A stretch of 64,000 nucleotides of DNA. Origin: Alsobacter ponti. Lineage in GTDB: Bacteria > Pseudomonadota > Alphaproteobacteria > Rhizobiales > Beijerinckiaceae. The position numbers and the translations under genes were made by a program. Positions within the stretch are counted from its first letter, which is position 1. Each line of letters opens with the position of its first letter. The notes under the pieces were generated by a model that was not told where the DNA came from, did not search any database, and saw only the letters and a list, made by a program, of their open reading frames with translations. Positions 50,505-58,769 of the stretch are shown here, one piece after another. The stretch is taken from positions 264,045-328,044 of the forward strand of contig NZ_JANCLU010000002.1 of the NCBI RefSeq assembly GCF_024294805.1. The letters are read 5' to 3'.

Positions 50505-50522
50505 CCGTACAGTATTGTATGG
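50505..50522. promoter_or_regulatory. Probable operator between soxB and a TetR gene
   Basis: An imperfect inverted repeat CCGTACA-GTAT-TGTATGG (one mismatch) lies in the 80-bp divergent region, 37 bp from soxB and 27 bp from the TetR start. It is well placed to block both promoters. Confidence 0.6.
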
Positions 50523-50548
50523 TCTCCGGGGCAGCAAGGGGCGTGGCC

Positions 50549-51205
50549 ATGGCGCGCGAGGACGGGGCGGAGGAGCGGCGCGACGGCGACCCGTCCGAAC
50601 GTTTGGGGCGTGCGGACTGGATCGCGGCGGCGCGCGCGACGCTGATCGAGCAGGGCGTGGCGGCGGTGAAGGTGGACGCGCTGGCGCGCCGTCTCGGCGT
50701 CACGCGCGGCAGCTTCTACTGGCACTTCAAGTCGCGCGACGCGCTGTTGTCGGCGCTGCGCGAGGAGTGGCGGCGCAGCACCGTCGCGCCGTTCGCGGAG
50801 GCGCTGGAGAGCGACCGGGACCGCCCGGCGGTCCAGCTCCTGCGCTTCTGCCGGGTGTGGCTCGACGAAAAACGCTACGATCCGCGCTTCGACGCCGCCC
50901 TGCGCGACTGGGCGCGCTCCGCGCCGGAGGTCGACCGTCTGGTGCGTGCCGCCGACGACGAGCGCCTCGACATGCTGCGGGGCCTGTTCGCGAGGCTCGG
51001 CTACGAGGCGCGCGAGGCAGAGGCGCGGGCGCGTATTCTCTATTACCATCAGGTCGGCCATTACGCCCTGCACATCGTCGAGCCGGCCGCCTTGCGCCGC
51101 GAGCTTCTGCCCCATTATTTCCGGGTGCTCGCGGGTTTCCCAATCCCGCCGGACGCCGACTGCGGACCCAAGGCTTCGGTCGAGGAGGATCGTCGCGGCG
51201 GTTGA
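50549..51205 (+). CDS. TetR/AcrR family transcriptional regulator
   Basis: A 218-residue regulator. HTH: WIAAARATLIEQGVAAVKVDALARRLGVTRGSFYWHFKSRDAL. The ligand domain is of the TetR_C type ending HYALHIVEPAALRRELLPHYFRVLAG. The ATG at 50549 has AAGGGG upstream; the in-frame ATG at 50519 lies inside the operator. Divergence from soxBDAG suggests it controls sarcosine (C1) catabolism, though TetR regulators of this operon are less usual than others I know of. Confidence 0.88.
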   Translation: MAREDGAEERRDGDPSERLGRADWIAAARATLIEQGVAAVKVDALARRLGVTRGSFYWHFKSRDALLSALREEWRRSTVAPFAEALESDRDRPAVQLLRFCRVWLDEKRYDPRFDAALRDWARSAPEVDRLVRAADDERLDMLRGLFARLGYEAREAEARARILYYHQVGHYALHIVEPAALRRELLPHYFRVLAGFPIPPDADCGPKASVEEDRRGG

Positions 51206-51264
51206 ATTGAAGCCCGGACCGTGCAGGTGTGTACGGACGGTCGTTGAGAGAAGGAGTGTTTGTC

Positions 51265-52374
51265 ATGCGCAATTCGTTCGTGCCGTCCCTGGCGGGGCTG
51301 GCGCTGTTGCTGGCGGGCGCGCCGGCCGGCGCGCAGGACCTCACCATCGCGGTGGTCGGCCCGATGACGGGCGCGATCGCCACCATCGGCGAGCAGCAGA
51401 AGCGCGGCGCCGAGAACGCCGCCGCCCTCATCAACGAGGCGGGCGGGGTCAACGGGCGCAAGATCAAGATCGTCGTCGAGGACGACATGTGCGATCCGAA
51501 GCAGGCGGTGGCCGTGGCCAACCGCCTCGTCGGCAACCGCGTCAAGTTCGTCGCCGGCCATGCCTGCTCCGGCGCGTCGATCCCGGCCGCGGACGTCTAC
51601 GCCGAGAATAACACGCTGATGATGAGCCCGGCCTCGTCGAACCCCGTTCTCACCGACAAGGGCAACCCGACGATCATGCGCCTCTACGGCCGCGACGACG
51701 CGCAGGGCGCGTTCATCGGCCCGTGGATCGCCGCCAAGTACAAGGGCAAGAAGATCGCCGTGCTGCACGACAAGTCCGCCTACGGCAAGGGCCTGGCGAC
51801 CGTCGTGAAGGAGAAGATGAACCAGGCCGGCCAGACCGAGGTGCTGTTCGAGGGCATCAACGCCGGCGAGAAGGACTACGGCGCGGTGGTCACCAAGCTG
51901 AAGTCGGTCGGCGCGGAGGTGGTCTATTTCGGCGGCTACCACACCGAGGCCGGTCTGATCCTGCGCCAGGCGGCGGACCAGGGCTACAAGCCCACGCTGA
52001 TCATGGGCGACAGCATCGCCACGTCCGAGTTCTGGGCCGTGTCCGGCCCGGCGGGCGAGGGCACGCTGTTCACCTTCCCGACCGATCCGCGCCGCTCCCC
52101 GACGGCGGCCCCGGCGCTCGCTTTGTTCAAGTCGCAGAACTACGAGCCGGAAGGCTTTACCCTGTTCAGCTACGCGGTCGTGCAGGCGATCGCCGAGGGC
52201 GTGAAGCGGGCGGGCTCCGACGATCCGGCGAAGGTCGCCAAGGCTCTGAAGGACGGCAAGCCGGTCGAGACCGTGCTGGGCGCCATCCAGTTCGACGCCA
52301 AGGGCGACATCAAGGACCCGCGCTACGACATCAATCTGTGGCACGACGGCAAGTACGCCCCGATTCCGCAGTAA
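51265..52374 (+). CDS. Branched-chain amino acid-type ABC substrate-binding protein
   Basis: A 369-residue periplasmic receptor of the LivJ family: signal peptide 1-~24 (cut AGA before Q), then DLTIAVVGPMTGAIATIGEQQKRGAENAAALIN, ACSGASIPAADVY, LMMSPASSNP and IAVLHDKSAYGKGLA. It probably binds branched-chain amino acids or a related small acid. No LivHMGF permease or ATPase is next to it, so it serves a transporter encoded elsewhere. AAGGAG precedes the ATG at 51265. A strong terminator follows. Confidence 0.92.
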   Translation: MRNSFVPSLAGLALLLAGAPAGAQDLTIAVVGPMTGAIATIGEQQKRGAENAAALINEAGGVNGRKIKIVVEDDMCDPKQAVAVANRLVGNRVKFVAGHACSGASIPAADVYAENNTLMMSPASSNPVLTDKGNPTIMRLYGRDDAQGAFIGPWIAAKYKGKKIAVLHDKSAYGKGLATVVKEKMNQAGQTEVLFEGINAGEKDYGAVVTKLKSVGAEVVYFGGYHTEAGLILRQAADQGYKPTLIMGDSIATSEFWAVSGPAGEGTLFTFPTDPRRSPTAAPALALFKSQNYEPEGFTLFSYAVVQAIAEGVKRAGSDDPAKVAKALKDGKPVETVLGAIQFDAKGDIKDPRYDINLWHDGKYAPIPQ

Positions 52375-52400
52375 TCCCGTCCGAAACGACGAGTTTCCCG

Positions 52401-52433
52401 CGCGGCGGCCTCCCCGGGGGCCGCCGCGTTTTT
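52401..52433 (+). terminator. Rho-independent terminator after the Liv-type binding protein
   Basis: A 10-bp stem CGCGGCGGCC/GGCCGCCGCG with a short loop, then five T. It isolates the orphan receptor gene. Confidence 0.9.
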
Positions 52434-52481
52434 GTTGCGCGACAGCACGCGGTCTGATCGGCATCAACGACGGACGCACGC

Positions 52482-54344
52482 ATGGCGTGCATGATCAGGC
52501 GTTTACCACCGGGATGCGACCTCATGCGCAAGGCCTCCGAACGCCGCGGAACCGTGATCCGCTTTCCCTACGCCGAGCCGGCGGCGACGCCCTCGCCGTC
52601 GCTCGCGCCGGAGGAGCCGCTGGGCCGCGAGGCGTTTCGCGCGCTCGACCGCATGTCCGAGGCGACGCTGGCGCCGTTCACGCGCGGCGTGTCGCCGGCC
52701 GCCCTCATGCTCGCCTCGTTCGACTGGCTGCTGCATCTGGCCGTCGCCCCCGGCAAGCGCATGGAGCTTGTCGACAAGGCGGCGCGCAAGAACGCCCGCT
52801 TCCTGTCGCACGTCGCCGCGACGGCGCTGGGGCAGGACGCGCCGCCCTGCATCGAGCCGCTGCCGGGCGACCATCGCTTCCGCGCGCAGGCGTGGGGAAG
52901 CCCGCCCTGGAGCCTGTGGAGCCAGGGCTTCCTGCTGACGCAGCAATGGTGGCACAACGTGACGCGCGAGGTGCCGGGCGTGTCGCCGCATCACGAGGAG
53001 GTGGTCTCCTTCGTGGCGCGCCAGCTCCTCGACATCGTGTCGCCGTCAAACAACCCGGCGCTCAACCCCGAGGTGCTGGAGCGGACGCGCGACAGCGGCG
53101 GAGCCAACTTCCTGACCGGCTTCTCGAACTGGCTGGAGGACGCCTCGCGCCTCGCCACGGGCCGACCGCCGGTCGGCTCGGACGCGTTCGTTCCCGGCCG
53201 CGAGGTGGCGGTGACGCCGGGCAAGGTGGTCTTCCGCAACCACCTGATCGAACTGCTTCAATACGCGCCGACGACGGAGACGGTGCGCGCCGAACCGGTG
53301 CTGATCGTGCCGGCCTGGATCATGAAGTACTACATCCTGGACCTGTCGCCCCATAACTCGCTGATCCGCTACCTCGTCGAGCACGGGCACACGGTGTTCT
53401 GCGTGTCGTGGCGCAACCCGGGAGCCGAGGACCGCGACCTGACGCTCGACGATTACCGCCGGCTGGGCGTCATGGCGGCGCTGGACGCGATCGACGCGAT
53501 CGTGCCGGACCGCAAGGTCCATGCCGCGGGCTACTGCCTGGGCGGCACGCTGCTCGCCGCCACCGCGGCGGCGATGGCGACGCGCGGCGACGACCGCCTG
53601 GCCTCGCTGACGCTGCTCGCCGCGCAGACCGACTTCACCGAGCCGGGCGAGCTGGCGCTGTTCATCGACCACAGCGAGCTGCACTTCCTCGACAGCATGA
53701 TGTGGAACCGGGGCTATCTCTCGACCGACCAGATGGCCGGCGCGTTCCAGCTCCTGCGCAGCAACGACCTCGTCTGGTCGCGCCTCGTGCGCGAGTACCT
53801 GATGGGGGAGCGCGCGGCGATGACGGACCTGATGGCGTGGAACGCCGACGCGACGCGCATGCCCTACAAGATGCACTCCGAATATCTGCGCCGCCTCTAC
53901 ATCGACAACGAGCTCGCCTCCGGCCGCTTCATGGTGGAGGGACGGCCGGCGGTCATCCAGAACATCCGCGCGCCGATGTTCGTCGTCGGCACGGAGGCCG
54001 ATCACGTCGCGCCGTGGCGGTCGGTGTTCAAGATCCACTATCTCGCCGACACCGACGTCACCTTCGCGCTCGCCAGCGGCGGGCACAATGCCGGCATCGT
54101 GAGCGAGCCGGGACATCGCAACCGGCACTATCGGCTGGCCACCAAGCACGCGAACGAGATGTGCGTGAGCCCGGAGGAATGGGCGGCGGCGCTGGAGCCG
54201 ACCGCCGGCTCCTGGTGGACGGCGTGGGAACGCTGGCTGACGCGCCATTCCAGCGAGACGCGCGTCAAGCCGCCCGGCTTCGGCGGGGCCGGCGCGCGCC
54301 GGCGCATGGACGACGCGCCGGGAACCTACGTGCTGCAGCGCTGA
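52482..54344 (+). CDS. phaC: Poly(3-hydroxyalkanoate) synthase (class I PhaC)
   Basis: A 620-residue synthase that polymerises (R)-hydroxyacyl-CoA into PHA granules. The lipase-like box GYCLGG carries the nucleophile Cys352; the partners are Asp507 (EADHVAPW) and His535 (SGGHNAG). Also seen are FVPGREVAVTPGKVVFRN, VPAWIMKYYILDLSPHNS and WNADATRMPYKMHSEYLR. The start is uncertain: ATG 52482, 52491 or 52524, none with a strong SD. No phaA, phaB, phaP or phaR is adjacent. The C-terminal end is PGTYVLQR. Confidence 0.93.
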   Translation: MACMIRRLPPGCDLMRKASERRGTVIRFPYAEPAATPSPSLAPEEPLGREAFRALDRMSEATLAPFTRGVSPAALMLASFDWLLHLAVAPGKRMELVDKAARKNARFLSHVAATALGQDAPPCIEPLPGDHRFRAQAWGSPPWSLWSQGFLLTQQWWHNVTREVPGVSPHHEEVVSFVARQLLDIVSPSNNPALNPEVLERTRDSGGANFLTGFSNWLEDASRLATGRPPVGSDAFVPGREVAVTPGKVVFRNHLIELLQYAPTTETVRAEPVLIVPAWIMKYYILDLSPHNSLIRYLVEHGHTVFCVSWRNPGAEDRDLTLDDYRRLGVMAALDAIDAIVPDRKVHAAGYCLGGTLLAATAAAMATRGDDRLASLTLLAAQTDFTEPGELALFIDHSELHFLDSMMWNRGYLSTDQMAGAFQLLRSNDLVWSRLVREYLMGERAAMTDLMAWNADATRMPYKMHSEYLRRLYIDNELASGRFMVEGRPAVIQNIRAPMFVVGTEADHVAPWRSVFKIHYLADTDVTFALASGGHNAGIVSEPGHRNRHYRLATKHANEMCVSPEEWAAALEPTAGSWWTAWERWLTRHSSETRVKPPGFGGAGARRRMDDAPGTYVLQR

Positions 54345-54425
54345 GTCAGCGCGCGCGCCGGACGGGAATGGGCCGGAGGCGGGTTTCGTGCGTTAATCGC
54401 GCGATGCAAGCCGGAGGACCGCACC

Positions 54426-54770
54426 CTGACACAATTCCGTAACGCCGCCGCGCTCGTGGTGCTGGCCGTTCTGGCCTGGCCCGCCGCGGCCCGCGCCGCC
54501 GATCCGCAATGCGCCTCCCAGGCGCGCGAGCAGGCCCGCGCGCTGCTCGCCTTCCATGTCGGCCCGGACATCGGCTCTCCCGTCGACGTCGCGCCCGACG
54601 TGCGGGTCTTGCCGCCGGTGCGCGCATTGGCCGGTTCGCACCGCTTCGCCGTGCTGGAGCTGTGGGGATCGGTCTACAAGGCGCGCTACCGCATGCGGCT
54701 GATCTACCACGTGCTGGGCCCGGACTGCGTGCTGATGGGCCAGGAGATTTTCGAGGCGAGCGCGCCCTGA
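54426..54770 (+). CDS. Small secreted hypothetical protein, apparent CTG start
   Basis: The frame has a signal peptide (LTQFRNAAALVVLAVLAWPA, cut after ARA) and an 85-90 residue mature domain with Cys residues at ~ADPQCAS and GPDCVLMGQ that could form a disulfide. No ATG, GTG or TTG precedes the leader in frame; the first, GTG 54456, falls inside the hydrophobic core. CTG at 54426 has GGAGG eight bases upstream and gives the positive N-terminus a signal peptide needs, so I take it as the start (114 residues). Family not recognised. It converges on the unknown gene at 54777. Confidence 0.6.
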   Translation: MTQFRNAAALVVLAVLAWPAAARAADPQCASQAREQARALLAFHVGPDIGSPVDVAPDVRVLPPVRALAGSHRFAVLELWGSVYKARYRMRLIYHVLGPDCVLMGQEIFEASAP

Positions 54771-54776
54771 GCACGG

Positions 54777-55709
54777 TCACGCGGGGCAGGGGGCCCAGCC
54801 AACCTGCAGCCCGATCCCCTGCGCGGTCAGGGCGAGGCCGAGCACCGAGGGCCGCACCATCCCGTCGCGCCACAGCCTCTCGAACGCGCCACCGAGCGGA
54901 TCGCCGGCGCGGCGTCCGAGCCGGCGCAGGTCGTCCGGCGCGCGCAGGCCGGCGCGCGACGCGCCCAGGAACAGGGAGAGCGCTAAAGGCTTGCCGTCCG
55001 CATCGAAGGCGAGGCTGAGCCCGAGGCGCGGACCCGCCAGTGCTTCGGCGGGCGGCGCGTCGCGGAGCTCGCCGAGCAGAGCGGCGGCTTCGGGCAGCAG
55101 GCGCGTCGCGCCGACCGCTTCCGCCGCGCGATAGACGACGTGGGGAGCGCATCGCTCGACCCGCCAGTAATATTCGACGCCGGCCGCCGAGACGCCGACC
55201 ATGCGAAGTTCGCCCGTTTCCGGCCAGTCGGCGCGCACGCCCGCGCCGGCCAGCTCCCCCGCGCGCTGCGGGATCTCGGCGTAGAGCTTCAGCGCGTCGC
55301 CTTCCGGCGCGTGCCGGCCGCCCAGCCACGCGCCCCAGGCGAGCCCGCCTTCCGCCTGCGCCCGTGCGATCCCGGCGAGCGCCTCGGCGTCGAAGCCAGC
55401 GAAGCCGAACCGCGCGGCCAGCGCGAGCGCGCGATCCAGCCGCCGCACCTCGGGCGTGGCCGGCGGCGCGACCTCGCTCGTCCAGCCGATGCCGGCGCGC
55501 CCCGGCCGCCAGACGATCTCGACCGGCGAGCCGCCCGGCGCGAGGCGGCTCCAGCGCCAGATGGCGTCGCCCGGCGGCGCTCCCTCCGCGCCGAACGCGG
55601 CCGCCAGCGCGCCGAGCCGGCAGGCGGCGCGGTCCGCCGGCTCGCCGGCGGCCTCGCGCAGCCGCCGCAGCACGGACGCGTGCCAGCACGGCCGCGCCGG
55701 CGCGTTCAC
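54777..55709 (-). CDS. Hypothetical protein, last gene of the large-repeat-protein cluster
   Basis: A 310-residue protein with no family I recognise and no signal or membrane segment. It has alternating helical and strand stretches, for example DALKLYAEIPQRAGELAG, LRMVGVSAAGVEYYWRVERCAP and LGLSLAFDADGKPLALSLFLGAS. The KLYAEIP and Asp-Gly-Lys strand text loosely recalls PT-barrel proteins, but this is not enough for a call. The GTG start at 55709 overlaps the stop of the 1008-residue gene (GTGA), so it is co-translated with that gene. Confidence 0.7.
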   Translation of the reverse strand: MNAPARPCWHASVLRRLREAAGEPADRAACRLGALAAAFGAEGAPPGDAIWRWSRLAPGGSPVEIVWRPGRAGIGWTSEVAPPATPEVRRLDRALALAARFGFAGFDAEALAGIARAQAEGGLAWGAWLGGRHAPEGDALKLYAEIPQRAGELAGAGVRADWPETGELRMVGVSAAGVEYYWRVERCAPHVVYRAAEAVGATRLLPEAAALLGELRDAPPAEALAGPRLGLSLAFDADGKPLALSLFLGASRAGLRAPDDLRRLGRRAGDPLGGAFERLWRDGMVRPSVLGLALTAQGIGLQVGWAPCPA

Positions 55710-58700
55710 GGCCCGACGCCGACAATGGTGTCGGTGGTCGTCAGGGTGCGCCGGGTGAGCGCGTTGTCCGCACCCACCATGGCGATCTGCACGTCGAAGC
55801 TGCGGCGCGCCGGGTCGAGCAGCGCGATGCGCACGCCGCGCGGGGCGGTGTCCGCGCCCTCGAAGACGATGCGCTCGTTGCGGCGATAGGCGTTGGCCGG
55901 GTCGGCGTAGCTGACGTCGACGAAGACGTTGCGCATCGCGTCGGCGCGCCACAGCGGCACGAGCTGGATGTCCAGCGCGTCCTCGAAGGGATCGTCGACC
56001 GACACCGCCGAGGCGGTCGTCGTCACCGCCGGGCTCTCCACCACGCGCCCGTTCTTGAGGTGGTGGCGCATCGTGTAGCTGTATTCCGAGGCGTGGCGGT
56101 CCGACGACCGCAGCCGCCATGTCTGCGCCTCGCCGCCGGGGCGGACGATGACGGTCCGGCGCGCCTTCCAGCCGCTCGGGTCGTCATAGGCGAGCATCAC
56201 CTCGGTGAAGTCGACCATGGCGGCGTCCATCCGGTTGGGCAGCACCGAGATTTCGAGGAAGCCGAGCATGTTCTGCGGCAGCACGGTCTGCGTCCGGTCC
56301 GTGGTGTCGACGGGCGGGATCTCGTAGCTCAGCTTCTCGCCGTCCCAGCCGGCGTTCGGATCGAACTGGTACTGCACCGAGTAGCGGTAGCCGGAGGCGA
56401 GGTCCGGGCTCATGAAGGTGGTGAAGGCGTTTCGCGTCGGGCTGGCGCGGTCGAACACGAAGTCCTTGTGCTTCAGGCTCGCCGGGTCGTCCGGGTCGCC
56501 GTAGTCGATCGACACCTGCGCCGAGAGGAGCCCGATGCGCGCGTAGTCGATGGGCGCGTCGACCACCACCTCGAAGCGGCGGAAGAACGGGTCGTCGAGA
56601 TCGACCTCGACGAAGTGCTTGGAGGGGTCGGCGAGGTCCCTGAGCAGCAGGCCCAGGAAGCCCTGCGGCGCGTAGGACGCCTGCACCGCTTCCGTGCGGT
56701 TGTAGGAGAGCGTCATCTTCTTGCGCTCCTCCTGCCGAATGTATTTCAGCCGCAGCGACACCAGCGCCGGCGTGCCGGAGGGCGACGCGGCGGGGGTGGA
56801 GGCTGGCTTGGGGTCCTCCTTCTTCGGCGGCGTGTCGTTCTTCGGCGGGTCCTCCTTCTTGGGCTCGTCCTTTTTCGGCTCGTCCTTCTTAGGTTCGTCC
56901 TTCTTGGGCGGCTGCACGTCGGCCGGGCGGGAGACCTCGGCGACCAGCACGGTCTCGTCGACGCCGTCCTCGCCGCGCACCGTGCCGGTGATCTCGACGA
57001 CCCTGTCGTCGGGGAAGTCGGGGCCGGTCCCGTCGGGGTGGCTGACGCGCGGCGGCGTGGCGTTCTGCGCGCGGGTCTGGCCGAGCGCCTTCAGGTCGCT
57101 GGGGGGAACGGTGGCGGCGGAGCCGATGATCTCAAGCGCCACGTCGACCCGCCGCGACGAGAGGGCCTGGTTGTCCTTGGCCTTCTCGGGGTGGCCCTCG
57201 TAGCTGGCGTGGCCTTCGACCTTGACGATGGCCGGCGAGGCGAGGCGCTTCAGCCAGTCGCGCAGGGCCTGCGGCCCGTTGCCGGTCGGGGCCTGCCCCT
57301 GCACCCCGCTGGCGTCCATCAGGCGGTCGTCGCGCGGCGTCATCGTGCCGGCGGCGTAGGCCTTGCAGTCGGGATGCTGGCGGTTCCACGTGCCGCGCCC
57401 GGCCAGCGCCGGGTCGAGCGGCCGCGGATAGGTGAAGAACAGCCGGAACGTCTCGGTCTTGGTGGTGGCGGCCTTGCCCGGCCAGCGTATCTCGATCTTG
57501 CGCGTCTGGCCGGCGGGCACGTCGAGCACGACCTTGCCGTCGCGCAGCGCGACGTCCTGTCCGTCGACCTTGGCCTTGGCGTTGGCGGCGTCGCCCAGCG
57601 CGACCAGTTCCTCGTTGCCGCTCTCGGAGGGCGTCAACGTCGCCGTGCGCTCGGCGGGAGCGCCGTCGGGCGTGCGAGAGACGATCTTCAGCGCGGCCTT
57701 CTGCCGCTGCGGCGCGGGCTGCGCGGCGGGCGTGACGGCGGCCTCGGGCTTCTTGTCCTCGGCCGGCTTGCCCGTCTTGTCCTCGGTGGGCTTCTTGTCC
57801 TCCGGGGTCTTCTTGTCGTCCGGCTTCTCGACCGCCTTGGCGTCCGGCTGCATGGATTTCAGCCGCGTCATCACGGCGTCGAGCGCTTCCGGCTTGGCCA
57901 TCCGGCTCTCGATGTCGGCCGGGGTCAGCGTCGGCTCGAACCATTTGGCGAGGAGGTCCTGCTTGAAGAAGTCGAGCGCCCACTTCTCCTTGGTCTCGCG
58001 GTCGGCGGCGTTGCTGAAATTGATGACCTCGATGGTGATCGCGCCGTTGGCGACCAGCGACTCGAATCCGGCGTCGATGCCGGCCCGGAACCAGTAGACC
58101 TGCGCCTCCAGCCCGGCGCTGAAATGCTGGAAGATCTTCTCGTAGTCGGCGGTGATCTTGATCTGCAGGGACGGGCGCAGCCCGGTGTATTTCAGGTCGT
58201 AGATGACGCCGACCGGCGTCGTGCCCTGCTCGAACGCCTGCTTGAGGATGGTCGCGCCTTCCTGGGTCAGGGTCAGGGAGAACGCGGCGGTGTTGTCGCC
58301 GGCCATCGAGGGCGTCGTCGCGCCGCTGATCGCCTCGACCGCGCGGAACGTCCCCGGCGGGTCCTGCGCGCGCGTGCCGCCGCCGCCTTCCAGGTCGAGC
58401 GCGACGCAGCGCACCGTGCCGGAATCGAACGGCGTCGCGGTGAGGATCGGCTCGCCCGAGGGTACGAGGGCGCGCACGGCGGCGAGGATCTTCTGCTCCG
58501 TGGCGCGCGGCAGGCGCAGCGTCGATTCCAGCGTCAGGAACCCGCCGCCCTTCGTGCCGCCGGCGGCGTCGGCCGGCTTCCACGAGATCAGCGTGAAGGC
58601 GGCGCGGTTGTCCGGCTGCCGGCGCGCGATGTCGACCGGGGCGGGCAGGTACCAGAACTGCCGGGGATTGGCGTGGTCGCGAAACACCGTGACGCCGTCG

Positions 58701-58732
58701 ACGGTGAGCGTGTCGGAGCCGAATTGCAGCAT
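55706..58732 (-). CDS. Very large repeat protein with OmpA-like segment (1008 aa), unknown cluster
   Basis: No known family for the whole. Residues ~1-115 form an N-terminal module (VDGVTVFRDHANPRQFWYLP, GGGFLTLES) shared with the 770- and 736-residue neighbours; ~140-265 hold the shared core (MAGDNTAAFSLTL, PVGVIYDLKYTGLRP). Two charged linkers follow (~300-335, and ~608-650 with KKDEP repeats). Residues ~500-540 resemble an OmpA C-terminal peptidoglycan-binding motif (VEGHASYEGHPEKAKDNQAL then SSRR). From ~705 to the end there are three ~100-residue beta repeats marked DDPFF and strand VxxDYxDP (about 740, 845, 940). No signal peptide. It is 37 bp after the 770-residue gene. Confidence 0.8.
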   Translation of the reverse strand: MLQFGSDTLTVDGVTVFRDHANPRQFWYLPAPVDIARRQPDNRAAFTLISWKPADAAGGTKGGGFLTLESTLRLPRATEQKILAAVRALVPSGEPILTATPFDSGTVRCVALDLEGGGGTRAQDPPGTFRAVEAISGATTPSMAGDNTAAFSLTLTQEGATILKQAFEQGTTPVGVIYDLKYTGLRPSLQIKITADYEKIFQHFSAGLEAQVYWFRAGIDAGFESLVANGAITIEVINFSNAADRETKEKWALDFFKQDLLAKWFEPTLTPADIESRMAKPEALDAVMTRLKSMQPDAKAVEKPDDKKTPEDKKPTEDKTGKPAEDKKPEAAVTPAAQPAPQRQKAALKIVSRTPDGAPAERTATLTPSESGNEELVALGDAANAKAKVDGQDVALRDGKVVLDVPAGQTRKIEIRWPGKAATTKTETFRLFFTYPRPLDPALAGRGTWNRQHPDCKAYAAGTMTPRDDRLMDASGVQGQAPTGNGPQALRDWLKRLASPAIVKVEGHASYEGHPEKAKDNQALSSRRVDVALEIIGSAATVPPSDLKALGQTRAQNATPPRVSHPDGTGPDFPDDRVVEITGTVRGEDGVDETVLVAEVSRPADVQPPKKDEPKKDEPKKDEPKKEDPPKNDTPPKKEDPKPASTPAASPSGTPALVSLRLKYIRQEERKKMTLSYNRTEAVQASYAPQGFLGLLLRDLADPSKHFVEVDLDDPFFRRFEVVVDAPIDYARIGLLSAQVSIDYGDPDDPASLKHKDFVFDRASPTRNAFTTFMSPDLASGYRYSVQYQFDPNAGWDGEKLSYEIPPVDTTDRTQTVLPQNMLGFLEISVLPNRMDAAMVDFTEVMLAYDDPSGWKARRTVIVRPGGEAQTWRLRSSDRHASEYSYTMRHHLKNGRVVESPAVTTTASAVSVDDPFEDALDIQLVPLWRADAMRNVFVDVSYADPANAYRRNERIVFEGADTAPRGVRIALLDPARRSFDVQIAMVGADNALTRRTLTTTDTIVGVGP
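56846..56905 (-). repeat. KKDEP-type coding tandem repeat
   Basis: Four 15-bp units encode KKDEP three times and KKEDP once (residues 610-629 of the 1008-residue protein). Their codons differ, so the array is not a fresh slippage product; it is a flexible charged linker. Confidence 0.75.
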
Positions 58733-58769
58733 GGTCGAACTCCCGAATGCGAGGAGGGGGGCGGCGCCG

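Noticed and set aside
56846-57830. Short repeats that might be a CRISPR or minisatellite
   Set aside because: They are in-frame KKDEP/EDKK codon repeats without spacers.
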